Part shown: piece after piece, positions 1 through 9,620 of the stretch
Layout: every line of letters begins with the position of its first letter
How positions within the stretch are numbered: position 1 is the stretch's first letter
Assembly (NCBI GenBank): GCA_025363295.1
Contig: JANYEC010000047.1
Coordinates: 1-64,000 of the forward strand
DNA from: Akkermansiaceae bacterium
GTDB taxonomy: Bacteria; Verrucomicrobiota; Verrucomicrobiia; Verrucomicrobiales; Akkermansiaceae
Length of the DNA: 64,000 nt
Direction: 5' to 3'
Notes under the pieces: model-generated
Told to the model about the DNA's origin: nothing
Databases searched by the model: none
The model's input: the letters and a program-made list of their open reading frames with translations, nothing else
Position numbers and translations under genes: made by a program

Positions 1-69
1 CGCCTCCACTCCGTCCGCCCCAACGGAAACCCTTGTCAAAACCACCCCAAACAACCAAAACCAAACCAA

Positions 70-139
70 GCGCCAGGTGTCATGAATCCTGGCGCAACGA
101 CCTACCTCCTCCGGTGTCATTTATCATTGGCGCAATACG
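70..139. repeat. Short direct and inverted repeat at the end of the tamA-like gene
   Basis: Positions 70-77 (GCGCCAGG) and 88-95 (CCTGGCGC) form a perfect 8-bp inverted repeat around a 10-base loop. The unit GGTGTCAT-N6/7-TGGCGCAA occurs twice in direct orientation, at 76-97 and 113-135, about 37 bp apart. The second copy overlaps the 3' end of the truncated TamA-like gene and supplies its last codons and stop. The unit may be part of a longer array or small mobile palindrome running off the window. I do not see it elsewhere in the window. Confidence 0.6.
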
Positions 140-1346
140 AAACGTTCGAGCCAAAGAGCCAAGGGTCAGTGATTTTTGTTTCCCCCAAAACGCCGCGGGA
201 ACTAAACTCGAACCCGGAGCTGAATCCGAGCAACTCGCCTAACATATTTCGATCCGCATAAGTCACACGAGTGATCAATCCCTGATAGGATCCGAAACCG
301 GCTGCTAGAGTAATTTCCTTCGCCTTGGCTTCCGTGAAATGAAGGGTGGCGTCGACCGTATTTTCGTCCACGGCGTTCATCTCCGCACTTGCGGATGAAA
401 AGGCACCGGTAGCGAGAAAGCCACGTAGGTATTTATTCATCGCCGCTTCATTATACCAATCACCCTCCAGCTTTTTGACTCGCTGAGCAATCCGCTTTGG
501 GTCGGTGCGCACTAAGCCATCAATTTGGATTTGGTGCAGGCGCACACGTTTGCCGAGATCGATCGAAAACTCTGGAATGAAATAGGGCGAGGAAAGCGTG
601 CGGCCCATCTGGATTTTCGCATCTGGATAACCATTGCTGGCAAAAGCTTCTTCCACGGCCAAGCGCATGGAGCTTAAATTCGCCGTCCGCGCCTTGCGCC
701 CGATAAACGGTTTTGTCGCCGCTCGCGTTTCCTCAACCCCTTGTCCATCCGGGCTGGAAATTCTCGGGCTTGCGATTTCATGGATGACACCGGAAGTCAC
801 TTTGACATCAATGTTCACCGCACCCGTGGCGGCGTCTGTGTGACGCGAAACGACGCTGGCTTCCGCCGACCAGTAGCCTTGTGCGTAGAGCTCCTGCTTA
901 ATGAAGGACAGCCCGGTTTCCACATCTCCTTCACGAAAAGGCGCTGCCCCTGAACCGATCGAGCGACCTTTCTCCGCCGGAGAGCTGTAGAGATTCACAA
1001 ATTTTTTCTCATCATCATCAGGCAGGCCCTTGATCGTGACCTCGCCTAACGAAAGACGGCCCCCCTCGTTGACCGTGAGTTGGATTTCGTTAATTTTGAT
1101 AATTTTCCATGCCACCCGCACATCCGGATAGCCGTCCTTATGCATCACCTCTCTGAGAAGGAATGCAGCATCGTCCGCACGCCAGGCAGAGGCCGGCTTT
1201 TCTCTAACATGCGCTAGACGATTTCCGATTAATTCCAACAGCTGCCCTTCGCTTTTTGCATGCGATCCGACAATACGAATGACCGTCTCCGCACCGGCGA
1301 TCGATGCGGCGAATAGTAAAATAAAGATGGAACGAAACAAAATCAT
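117..1346 (-). CDS. TamA/BamA-type outer-membrane protein (Omp85 family), barrel apparently truncated
   Basis: Omp85-family protein with an N-terminal signal peptide and a series of POTRA-like modules over about the first 300 residues, followed by the start of a beta barrel (the ITLAAGFGSYQG, NMLGELLGFSSGF and TDPWLFGSNVSY stretches). Known relatives such as TamA continue with about twelve more strands, but this frame stops about 60 residues into the barrel, inside a repeated sequence. The ATG at 1346 is chosen because it overlaps the TamB stop as TGATG, implying translational coupling, and places the signal peptide at the N-terminus; a TTG seven codons upstream is the alternative. Together with TamB it would form an outer-membrane assembly module. 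The truncation suggests a decayed gene, a short variant or an assembly fault. Confidence 0.75.
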   Translation of the reverse strand: MILFRSIFILLFAASIAGAETVIRIVGSHAKSEGQLLELIGNRLAHVREKPASAWRADDAAFLLREVMHKDGYPDVRVAWKIIKINEIQLTVNEGGRLSLGEVTIKGLPDDDEKKFVNLYSSPAEKGRSIGSGAAPFREGDVETGLSFIKQELYAQGYWSAEASVVSRHTDAATGAVNIDVKVTSGVIHEIASPRISSPDGQGVEETRAATKPFIGRKARTANLSSMRLAVEEAFASNGYPDAKIQMGRTLSSPYFIPEFSIDLGKRVRLHQIQIDGLVRTDPKRIAQRVKKLEGDWYNEAAMNKYLRGFLATGAFSSASAEMNAVDENTVDATLHFTEAKAKEITLAAGFGSYQGLITRVTYADRNMLGELLGFSSGFEFSSRGVLGETKITDPWLFGSNVSYCANDK

Positions 1347-4300
1347 CAGCGGAATGATAGACGCCAAATGGCCATGACACGAGAGTCCCCTTCCGCACCA
1401 ATGCCCGCGGACACGAACCAGCGATCGGTGAGGGTGAGAGTAGCACTGGAAAATGAATCACTCGAATACGGGTCAGATTCAGCAAGACTGAAATCGACTC
1501 GATCCAGCAAACCTAACAGTGGACGGAGTTGTTTGCCAAACCGGAAACGTCCGCGCCGAATTTCTTCTGCGAGAAGCTGCATTGCACGCGATGAAGCAGC
1601 CTGCGGATTCTCTAAGCCACTGGTCGTGGTGCCAGTGGCGAGCAAAGTCATGATTTCATTGTCTGGCAACGGCGGATTCGATGTTAGCACGAGCTGCGGA
1701 TTCGACATCCGGCCGTAAGCATAGACAGTGATCCGATAGGGGCGAGGCTCGGCGGTGCCACGAATTTCAAGGATCGGATCAAACCCAGTCGCAGGGGTGA
1801 AACTGACCTTGCCCGATGGAACCACCAAGGTGCTGAACGGCAGAGTGGCGCGAAAATCGGTGATGGTCATCGTGCCAGCCGGCTTTGGATTGCCTAGCGT
1901 GCCGCCCACACGAATGCTTCCATTGACCTCGCCCGTTGCTAGATTTCCGCGAATGAGAAACGGCTCCTGCGTGCGAACGACAACATTCACCCCCCAATTG
2001 CGAAAGGGCTCGAGCATGGAGTCCACCTGACTTTTCGGAGGATCGATTTTCGGCAAGGCCGCTGCGGATGGTGAATTGAATGGCGTGCCGATGGGTAGCA
2101 ACTCGATGTCCCGATAGAACACGCTGTCCACTGCGCCCACACTGCCGGATAGCGCCGCTTTTTCCCACGGCCCTTGCAGCCGGAGATCAAGATTCGCGCG
2201 GAGGATGAGCAAGTCGTTCCGCAACAACGGAAGATGGTCGCCACGCAGTTTCAAATCCAGATTTCCCGGCTTACCCGCATTGATTGCCAGCGAGCCATCG
2301 CCATTCAGTGTGCCGCCGGCGACAGTGGTCTTCAGGCTTTTCAGGGTGATTTTGTTCAAAGCGAGACCGATGGCAACCGTCAGATTCTCGATGGCAGGGA
2401 AGCGGTCGTTTTTGAAAACGAAGCCTCCGCCTGCGAGATTGAGTTCCCCTTTCACCTCGGGATTACCGACATTTCCGGCAACTAACACATTACCCGTTAG
2501 AAATCCACTTAGCTGCTGGGCCTGAGGAAGAAGTGTGGTGAATCGCGAGAGATCCAGACGCGGCAGATCGACCCGGGCAGAGATGGGTTCACCGACTAAC
2601 AATTCCGGATTCTTCGCCCAATCCGCCGGGCGAAACGGAAAATCCGCTTTCATGACAGCTGCCGGAAAATCAGGCGCGGTGGCGATAGCATCGGCGACTA
2701 TTTTTCCCTCGCTGCCCTTAATGGTGACTTTGAGATCGGCGGGCGGAAGTCCTGGTTTCGCGGGTGAACGGAGATCACGAACATCTAACAACACATCGAG
2801 TGTGGGCTCGGCATAAGTGCCGGAAACCTTGAGATTGAGCTGCCCCGTCGAGCGAGGGTCGATCTGTTCTGCGGCGGGCAGCCATTCTTTGAGCAGCCCC
2901 AGCGAGAGGACACGGGACTCGATAGAAACTTCTAGCGGGCGGGCGTCGTTGGCTAACATTTCTCGCCATTTCGAAAAATCTTCGGGCACCGGGAGCTTGG
3001 CAGTTCCCCCGGCGATCTCGTTTTTTCCATCATTCCAAATGAAGTTCCGGAGTTCTAGCAATCCGCCTGCCAGAGAGGCATCAAGGGCGATGGACTGGTC
3101 ATTCGATCGCAGGCGCAGGCCTTTCGTCTGGAAGCTGGCGGGCCAATCGTAAGTGATGCCGCCAATGGCGGTGATGGGAGGGACCGTCTTGCGTGACCAT
3201 GTGCCTTCGACAAATGCAACTTCACCGCGATGCTTTTGGGTTTTGATCTCACCACTGCCGCTCCACTTTCCGGTGAGATCGGCGATGCCACCGGGCTTCA
3301 CTTTGGCAATGGCGAGCCAAGGGTCAATTCGGGTGTTAGTGAAATTCTCCATCTCCAGCGTCGCTTGATAAGTCGCGGCATTAATCTGATAGGTAGCAGC
3401 CGCTTTCAGACCATCCAAGGCGAGGTCAGCGGAGATCGGTTGATCGGGCTGCCACTTGCTCTTGAGTGCGATGGACGATGCGACTTTTCCGTCCTGGGGC
3501 TTAAGAAGAACATCCACCTCGCCAGCTTGCGCCTTATTTCCGGCGATGATGAGATTGAAATTTCCTTCGAGTGATGAAGAAGGCACGGGAGCCTCGGGAT
3601 CGATGGCGGGAGTGCGTTTCGCTAGCTCGGCAATAAGGTTCGGAATGCTTGCGATGTTAAAACTACCTTTTGCATCGCCTAACTGAAATTGATGATTTCC
3701 TCGGCTGATAGGGGCTTCCGCATTGAGAGAAAGCGCGGTGTTCAATGCTTTGATTTGTGCCACGAGTGTGGATCTATCGGAAAAAAGTGAGGCATCCATA
3801 TTCACTTCGGAAGCGCTCCAATCCTTCCACATTACATTTTCTAAAAAAGCTTTCACATTTCCAACGGCTGCACTTGGATCGGGGAAAATTTTATCCAGAT
3901 CCACCGACAACGAAGTGAGGGTGGCACTTGCGGGGAGCTCTACCCCGAAGCGTTTGGCCGTCTGTGCGATGTCGAGCTTGCCTTCTCTCAGGTCGATTTT
4001 CGCGGTGGCGGAACCGGGTGCGCTGGAGATGGCGAAAACGGCATCGTCCACATGGACCTCCGCCTCCACTGAAGGCTCGCCACCTGCGGGAAGCTGCATC
4101 ACAAAGCCGCGAAGACTGATGCCCGGATAGGGATCGAGTCGCTGAATGGAGATGTCACTTGGATTCCATATCAATGAGGATTTCTGCGCAGGCCAGCCCT
4201 TGCCGTTAGGATCAGTGAGCGCGCCGAGTTCCAAGAGAATTTCCTCGCTGCCAGAACGGTGAATAAGATTACTGTTCGCTAAACTGAAAACAGGTCTGCC

Positions 4301-4801
4301 ATCGCGGGTGGCGGAGAGGCTGATGTTTTTAAGATCGATGAAGACAGGGAGAATTCGCCCGCGGATCGATCGCAATGTTTCTACGAGTTTCGCGAGGTCC
4401 AGAGGCGGAGTTTCCTTTTGCTCGATTTTCAAGCCAAGCCGGAGATCCGCATGGAGGCCATCGATGGTGATGGAATCGACTTGGCCGTTGATCAATTTAC
4501 CGAGTTGATAGATCGGTGTGATTTTGTCCACGGAGAGGGCCGCGAGTCCCTTATCCCCTTCCAGATGAAACTCGGAAATGGAAATGCCACCGGTGAAGCT
4601 GCCCTCTAACAACAAGCTAGCGTGGATGCCCGCTTTTTCGAGAAAATGTGCGGCGATTTTCGGACCGATCCACCGCAGTCCCGGACCGTTGAGCCAAACC
4701 AGACCGAGAATAAAAAGCGCCAGCAAGATCCAGCTCCGATGCTTTCTACGTCGTGGAGGACGCGGAACAGGTTCGGCAACAAGTATTTCAGGATCGGACA
4801 A
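1346..4801 (-). CDS. tamB: TamB-like translocation/assembly module protein (DUF490/AsmA-like)
   Basis: Protein of 1151 residues with a single N-terminal membrane anchor (about residues 23-42, WILLALFILGLVWLNG) after an Arg/Lys-rich segment, followed by a very long beta-rich periplasmic region and a C-terminal TamB domain (GSIRVGGTLGNPKPAGTMTI, then FTPATGFDPILEIRGTAEPR). TamB spans the periplasm, pairs with TamA and takes part in outer-membrane protein or lipid transport. Length and architecture fit the family (E. coli TamB is about 1260). Translation probably starts at TTG 4801 with GGCGAGG about 12 bases upstream; no ATG gives a better N-terminus. The stop overlaps the tamA start, so the pair is an operon. 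It is divergent from manA. Confidence 0.88.
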   Translation of the reverse strand: MSDPEILVAEPVPRPPRRRKHRSWILLALFILGLVWLNGPGLRWIGPKIAAHFLEKAGIHASLLLEGSFTGGISISEFHLEGDKGLAALSVDKITPIYQLGKLINGQVDSITIDGLHADLRLGLKIEQKETPPLDLAKLVETLRSIRGRILPVFIDLKNISLSATRDGRPVFSLANSNLIHRSGSEEILLELGALTDPNGKGWPAQKSSLIWNPSDISIQRLDPYPGISLRGFVMQLPAGGEPSVEAEVHVDDAVFAISSAPGSATAKIDLREGKLDIAQTAKRFGVELPASATLTSLSVDLDKIFPDPSAAVGNVKAFLENVMWKDWSASEVNMDASLFSDRSTLVAQIKALNTALSLNAEAPISRGNHQFQLGDAKGSFNIASIPNLIAELAKRTPAIDPEAPVPSSSLEGNFNLIIAGNKAQAGEVDVLLKPQDGKVASSIALKSKWQPDQPISADLALDGLKAAATYQINAATYQATLEMENFTNTRIDPWLAIAKVKPGGIADLTGKWSGSGEIKTQKHRGEVAFVEGTWSRKTVPPITAIGGITYDWPASFQTKGLRLRSNDQSIALDASLAGGLLELRNFIWNDGKNEIAGGTAKLPVPEDFSKWREMLANDARPLEVSIESRVLSLGLLKEWLPAAEQIDPRSTGQLNLKVSGTYAEPTLDVLLDVRDLRSPAKPGLPPADLKVTIKGSEGKIVADAIATAPDFPAAVMKADFPFRPADWAKNPELLVGEPISARVDLPRLDLSRFTTLLPQAQQLSGFLTGNVLVAGNVGNPEVKGELNLAGGGFVFKNDRFPAIENLTVAIGLALNKITLKSLKTTVAGGTLNGDGSLAINAGKPGNLDLKLRGDHLPLLRNDLLILRANLDLRLQGPWEKAALSGSVGAVDSVFYRDIELLPIGTPFNSPSAAALPKIDPPKSQVDSMLEPFRNWGVNVVVRTQEPFLIRGNLATGEVNGSIRVGGTLGNPKPAGTMTITDFRATLPFSTLVVPSGKVSFTPATGFDPILEIRGTAEPRPYRITVYAYGRMSNPQLVLTSNPPLPDNEIMTLLATGTTTSGLENPQAASSRAMQLLAEEIRRGRFRFGKQLRPLLGLLDRVDFSLAESDPYSSDSFSSATLTLTDRWFVSAGIGAEGDSRVMAIWRLSFR

Positions 4802-4893
4802 ACATCTATAACCTCGCCTGCTTGAATCGTCGGGTCAACCGCAGGCTTTATCTTCCATTGCAAAAATCGGTAATTCCTCCTATCTCACCCTGT

Positions 4894-5832
4894 ATGGAGC
4901 CAATCACGTTCACCCCGCTTTACATGGAGCGCGTCTGGGGCGGACGCGAACTCGAAACCTTATATGATCGCACCCTGCCCGATCCCAAGCAGCCGTTCGG
5001 CGAGGCGTGGGAAATCGTGGATCGCGAAAACGAACAATCGGTGGTCGAGGAGGGAAAGTGGGCCGGCACGACACTGCACGATCTTTGGGCGAACCATCGC
5101 GAGGAAATCTTTGGAAAAGGATTTCAAGATCACCCGCGTTTTCCGATCCTTGTTAAAGTGTTAGACGCGCGTGATGATCTCTCCATCCAAGTCCACCCAC
5201 CGGCGCATCTCGCAGCCGATCTGGGAGGTGAGCCCAAGACGGAAATGTGGTTCATCGCGGATTGTGAACCAGGGGCGAAACTCTACGTCGGACTGAAAAA
5301 TGGCATCACCCGCGCAGACTTCGAGAACTCCATCGCGGATGGCAGCGTGGCGAATGTCGTGCATGCGATCACGCCTCGAGTGGGAGATTCCATTTTCATC
5401 GCAGCCGGGCGCCTGCACGCGATCGGTGCGGGATTCCTGATTCATGAAATCCAACAGAATTCGGATACCACCTATCGAGTGTTTGATTGGAACCGCCTAG
5501 GCCTCGATGGTAACCTTCGGGAACTTCACGTCGCAGAGTCCCTCGCTAGCATCGACTTTGATGACTTCGAGCCCAAGATGCACACACCAATGGGAGATAA
5601 CCTCGCGACCTGTGAGTATTTCAAAATCGACAAGAGATCGCTGAAGAGTGGTGAATCTATCAGCAATCCAGATGACCATCAATTTTCGATACTATCCGTG
5701 GTGGAAGGTGAACTTAAAACAAGCAGTGGGCGATGCTATAAAAAAGGCCAGTTCATCCTGGTTCCGCGGGCCAGCGCGCCTTTGACGGCGTTAGACGATT
5801 CGATCGTGCTTCAGGTTACACTGCCATCGTAA
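4894..5832 (+). CDS. manA: Mannose-6-phosphate isomerase, class I
   Basis: Zinc-dependent cupin enzyme interconverting mannose 6-phosphate and fructose 6-phosphate in the cytoplasm, feeding GDP-mannose and central sugar metabolism. The 312-residue product matches the short type I form. Visible marks are the N-terminal PLYMERVWGG, the metal-site segment LSIQVHPP, the KTEMWFI stretch, and GRLHAIGAGFLIHEIQQNSDTTYRVFDW, which carries the other metal-binding residues and the catalytic region. Start at ATG 4894: the open frame reaches 4753 but those 47 residues overlap the divergent tamB start and do not resemble the family. It stands alone between two convergent or divergent neighbours. Confidence 0.9.
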   Translation: MEPITFTPLYMERVWGGRELETLYDRTLPDPKQPFGEAWEIVDRENEQSVVEEGKWAGTTLHDLWANHREEIFGKGFQDHPRFPILVKVLDARDDLSIQVHPPAHLAADLGGEPKTEMWFIADCEPGAKLYVGLKNGITRADFENSIADGSVANVVHAITPRVGDSIFIAAGRLHAIGAGFLIHEIQQNSDTTYRVFDWNRLGLDGNLRELHVAESLASIDFDDFEPKMHTPMGDNLATCEYFKIDKRSLKSGESISNPDDHQFSILSVVEGELKTSSGRCYKKGQFILVPRASAPLTALDDSIVLQVTLPS

Positions 5833-5870
5833 TCTAACTGTCATAAACGGGGCGGTAAGGTGCGGACTCC

Positions 5871-7730
5871 TTATTTTGAAATTTCTATCAGCATCGCACT
5901 GCATGGTGCGAGGTCCGGCAGGGCGATTCCTTCTGAGGCAAGGCCATCGCGGGCCGCACTGGAAGACCAAGTAGAGTCGAGGCGGTCTGTAAATTTCCAT
6001 GTCTCGATATTGCGGCGGTTCAGGAAGTCCCAAGCATTTTCAGGGATGCTGATTTTCACGTTGTGGAGGGTTTCAGAGCCGTTGAAATTCGCCACGATCA
6101 GGAAGGACTGCCCGCTTTTCGGATCGTGACGGAGAAATGCGTAGAGCCAATGACCGGATGCCGTTTCATCCCCCACCCTGCCGAAATTCGGGTTCTCCTG
6201 ATTCGCGTGATTGAGGCCGTAGAACTCGCCTGCTGTGAATGCCGGGGCTTGGGTGGCTCGGATCAATTTTCCGTACCATTCGCGCAGAGACTTTTGTTCA
6301 TCGCTGAGGCGGCCGCCATCGTATTTCCCGCCGTTCACCCATTTGGTCAACTCGGGCATCGACCAATAGTCAAAAATAGTGGTTCGCGCGTCGTCGCCGC
6401 CAAATCCTTCCGCACCGGCAGCGGGCTCCCCGACTTCCTGTCCATTATAAAGCATCACTGGCCCGCGCCCCATCGCGAAGAGAACCGCGGCAACCGGGCG
6501 GCCCACTTTCATCCCGAGTCCGCCCCATTCTTTCGGGCTGGCCAAGCGGACCTCATCGTGATTTTCGCCGTAGCGAAGGGATTTGTGAAAGCGCTCACCG
6601 GTGAAAGTGAGTTGATCCAAATCATTCGCCCATTTTCCAGAATCATACATGCCTTCAAGCGCATCATAGGAAGGATCATCATAAACCGCGTCGAATCCGG
6701 CTTTTAATAACTCATCAAGCACGTGACTATCTGTTAGTTTTGCCGGATCGGTGTCGTAGGCCTCCGCCGAGAAAAACACATCGGCATGGCGGCTGCGCGC
6801 ACGTTTGATGGACCAGTGCCAAAACTCCATCGGGATCATGTGCGCCATATCCGCGCGGAATCCATTCACACCCATGGCCTGCCAGTAGGCGAGAATTTCA
6901 TCCATCGTGCGCCAAGTTTTCGGCACTTCGGAAAGAGCCGCATTTGGCGCGGGGAGTGAGGATGTATCACGGCCGGTGGTGAAATCGTGGCCGTAATTGA
7001 GCTTCACGGTTTCATACCAATCGTTGATAGACGGTGCCCATGACACGACATTGTTGCCAGTTACACGTCCGAACTCCGATTCCGCCGCGAAGCTTCCATT
7101 GCAGCCCGGTAAATTTGCAGTCGGTAATTTCAATGGCGGGCCGTTGCCTTCATCGTTCGGGCCCAGATAGAAAAAATGGTTATCTCTATCAAAAAAAACA
7201 TCACGCTTGTCATGTTTTCCGAAAGACGATTGCGGCTTCACATCCGAGTCATAAGAACGTGCAACATGATTTGGCACGAAATCGATGATCACCTTAAGTT
7301 CATGCGACTGGCAACGACCTAACAGCGACTTAAACTCCTCCATCCGCTGATCGGGATTCATGGCGTAGTCCGGGCAGACATCGAAGTAATCCTTGATCGC
7401 GTAGGGGCTGCCCGCGATACCCTTCAGAATATTCGGATCATCGGCGGGACGATTCGGATAGGCCGTGCCGCTCGCCTGCTCCAACACCCCTGTTAGCCAA
7501 ATGTGGGTGAAGCCCATTTTCTTGATGGAAACAAGCGCCGCGTCATTGATGCCGTTGAACTTTCCGCAGCCGTTTTCCGCGAGGGTGCCGTTAGTTTTCC
7601 GGGTCTCATTGATATTGCTGAAGGTGCGCACCATGAGTTGATAAATCACGGGGCGCACGGGTTCTGCTGCACGGCTGCTTGCTGTCATTGCGGCCATCAC
7701 AACACCGATCGCGGTTATTTGCCAAGTCAT
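5871..7730 (-). CDS. Secreted GH13 alpha-amylase-family glycosidase
   Basis: Alpha-glucan-acting glycoside hydrolase of the alpha-amylase clan, 619 residues. An N-terminal signal peptide (cleavage after about ASSRAA) indicates periplasmic or extracellular action. The conserved GH13 regions are in order: VIIDFVPNH (region I), GFRADMAHM (region II, nucleophile Asp), FFSAEAYD (region III, acid/base Glu) and YGENHDEVR (region IV). A C-terminal beta domain follows. It lies 3 bp downstream of a sugar permease in the same operon, so the pair probably hydrolyses and imports maltodextrin-like sugars. The exact substrate cannot be read from the sequence. Confidence 0.9.
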   Translation of the reverse strand: MTWQITAIGVVMAAMTASSRAAEPVRPVIYQLMVRTFSNINETRKTNGTLAENGCGKFNGINDAALVSIKKMGFTHIWLTGVLEQASGTAYPNRPADDPNILKGIAGSPYAIKDYFDVCPDYAMNPDQRMEEFKSLLGRCQSHELKVIIDFVPNHVARSYDSDVKPQSSFGKHDKRDVFFDRDNHFFYLGPNDEGNGPPLKLPTANLPGCNGSFAAESEFGRVTGNNVVSWAPSINDWYETVKLNYGHDFTTGRDTSSLPAPNAALSEVPKTWRTMDEILAYWQAMGVNGFRADMAHMIPMEFWHWSIKRARSRHADVFFSAEAYDTDPAKLTDSHVLDELLKAGFDAVYDDPSYDALEGMYDSGKWANDLDQLTFTGERFHKSLRYGENHDEVRLASPKEWGGLGMKVGRPVAAVLFAMGRGPVMLYNGQEVGEPAAGAEGFGGDDARTTIFDYWSMPELTKWVNGGKYDGGRLSDEQKSLREWYGKLIRATQAPAFTAGEFYGLNHANQENPNFGRVGDETASGHWLYAFLRHDPKSGQSFLIVANFNGSETLHNVKISIPENAWDFLNRRNIETWKFTDRLDSTWSSSAARDGLASEGIALPDLAPCSAMLIEISK

Positions 7731-7733
7731 GGT

Positions 7734-9191
7734 TCAGTGGGTTTGGGGCTGGGATTCGTCACTGACAAAACGTGTGGCAACTGCGGCGACGATGAGCGAC
7801 GCGCCGCCGAGCATCACGACCTTGACTGGGGCGTTGTGGAAAAGTTGTTTCACGATCGGTTCAAGTGCGAGAGAGGCGAGGATCTCCGGGATCACAATAA
7901 AAAAGTTAAATATCCCCATGTAAACGCCCGTCCGATTCTCCGGGAGCGATCCGCTTAACATCGCGTATGGCATCGATAGAATACTCGCCCATGCGATGCC
8001 GACCCCGATCATCGTGCATTGCCATAAGATCTTCGATTCGAGCCCTGCGATATAACCGGTCGATAACAGACAAAGACCTCCGAGAACTAACGCGAGGCTG
8101 TGAACGGTCTTCCGACTTGTTAGCTTGGCGAGTGGCGGCAGGGCGAAAGCCACAAGGAAGCAGACGATGGAATACCACGCGAATGTTTGCCCCGCGAAAA
8201 GCGTTCCGGCATCGAAGGCAGGAGACTTCGAGTCGAGCGTTCCAAAAATTTGTTGCGCAGTCGCCAGCCCGAAGAACATCCACATGCAAAACAAGCCGAG
8301 CCAGGTGAAAAACTGCACTACTGCCAGTTGTTTCATCGTTTTTGGCATTGCCTTCACCGCCGTGGAAACCTCTGGTCCGCTCAGCACGAAACCCACCGCC
8401 GCGCCGATGCACGCACCCGCTAACACATGCGAGAGCGTCATGTGCTGTTCAACTAAACCTCCACGCGCCGCCCCCAGCAAAGCGCCCGCCGCCGCGCCGA
8501 CTCCGGGAAAGATCGGCTTGAATTGGAATTTGCGATGCTGCTTTTTCTCCCGTAAAAAATTTTCCATATCCTCTGGTGGATATTCCTTGCTGGTGACCAC
8601 CGTCCACACCACGCCTAACAGGAATGCTGCTGCACCCAGCTTGAATGCCCACAGAACGGATAGAGGTATCCCGTTAGGCGAGTTTCCAGAAATGCCATAG
8701 TGATTTAGAATCGTCGGAAGGGCGTTCGCTAGAGCCGCTCCGATTCCGATGAAAAAACTCTGCATCACAAATCCGGTGGTTCTTTGCTCCGGAGGTAGTT
8801 TATCTGCCACGAATGCGCGGAAGGGTTCCATCGAGATATTAATCGAAGCATCTAAAATCCAAAGCATTGTAGCGGCCACCCACAATGCAGGCGAGTCCGG
8901 CATGAAAAACAACGCTGTCGAGGCGAGCAGCGCCCCGGTTAGAAAATATGGGCGACGACGTCCCAAGCGGTTCCACGTGCGGTCGCTCATCGAACCAATG
9001 ATGGGCTGGATAAGCAACCCGGTCATCGGACCCGCCAACCATAGAATCGGAATCTTTGAAGCATCAGCACCCAGTTTCGAGTAGATGGCGCTCATGTTAG
9101 CCAGTTGCAGCCCGAAGCCAAACTGGATCCCAAGAAAGCCGAAGCTCATGTTAAAAAGCTGCCAAAACGAGAGCCGGGGTTTTTGTGACAT
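7734..9191 (-). CDS. MFS sugar transporter (maltose/sucrose-permease-like)
   Basis: Inner-membrane major facilitator protein of 485 residues with about 12 hydrophobic segments. The N-terminal [21 protein letters not shown], the loop 2-3 signature [19 protein letters not shown] and the general layout match the GPH/SLC45-like permeases for maltose and other glucosides. A central cytoplasmic segment (about residues 210-260, [17 protein letters not shown]) separates the two halves. ATG 9191 is the natural start; the open frame upstream to 9257 lacks membrane character. Three bases separate its stop from the amylase start, so the two genes form an operon for alpha-glucoside use. Confidence 0.87.
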   Translation of the reverse strand: MSQKPRLSFWQLFNMSFGFLGIQFGFGLQLANMSAIYSKLGADASKIPILWLAGPMTGLLIQPIIGSMSDRTWNRLGRRRPYFLTGALLASTALFFMPDSPALWVAATMLWILDASINISMEPFRAFVADKLPPEQRTTGFVMQSFFIGIGAALANALPTILNHYGISGNSPNGIPLSVLWAFKLGAAAFLLGVVWTVVTSKEYPPEDMENFLREKKQHRKFQFKPIFPGVGAAAGALLGAARGGLVEQHMTLSHVLAGACIGAAVGFVLSGPEVSTAVKAMPKTMKQLAVVQFFTWLGLFCMWMFFGLATAQQIFGTLDSKSPAFDAGTLFAGQTFAWYSIVCFLVAFALPPLAKLTSRKTVHSLALVLGGLCLLSTGYIAGLESKILWQCTMIGVGIAWASILSMPYAMLSGSLPENRTGVYMGIFNFFIVIPEILASLALEPIVKQLFHNAPVKVVMLGGASLIVAAVATRFVSDESQPQTH

Positions 9192-9302
9192 AAAAGTATC
9201 AGGATTTTCAAAACAGACCCTAATCCGTTGCCATCCCCCCTCCGCAAGCAAAGTCATGCGAATGCAAACTTTTCCTAGAAATCGGCGGAATTCCCTAAAC
9301 CA

Positions 9303-9602
9303 TCATTGCAGATCGACATCGGAACGGGGTTTTGCCCGTTCTTCACGGACCACGGCGAGCGCATCATACAAAGCGAAAAGCATCACTACGCACGTGGCTA
9401 GCGCGCAGCCGCCCCACCAGAGCAAAAAACGCAGCGGGCTTTCCGCGAGCCAAGCCCCGATTCCCCACAGCCCAACGGCCAGCATCAAAACCGGCACCAT
9501 CATCATGCGCCCGAGCCATTTCCGCCGTTCGGTGCGGTTGTGAAGGATCGCCCGCGCCAAGTCGGTGCTGTCATTCCACGATCCTGGTTTCTGCTCTGCC
9601 AT
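9303..9602 (-). CDS. Small two-TM membrane protein, unknown function
   Basis: Hypothetical protein of 99 residues with two adjacent hydrophobic helices (about 33-55 and 58-82) and short charged ends. No family is recognised. It starts with ATG at 9602 and lies 18 bp downstream of the prepilin peptidase gene on the same strand, so it is probably co-transcribed with it. A helper role in pilus or pseudopilus biology is possible from position only. Confidence 0.6.
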   Translation of the reverse strand: MAEQKPGSWNDSTDLARAILHNRTERRKWLGRMMMVPVLMLAVGLWGIGAWLAESPLRFLLWWGGCALATCVVMLFALYDALAVVREERAKPRSDVDLQ

Positions 9603-9620
9603 GATGAAGATGTGTCGGGC

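Noticed and set aside
34..39. TTGACA on the minus strand at the left end as a promoter
   Set aside because: No matching -10 element at the proper distance and the sequence runs off the window.
4753..4893. 47-residue N-terminal extension of ManA
   Set aside because: It overlaps the divergent tamB start and does not match the family's N-terminus; ATG 4894 does.
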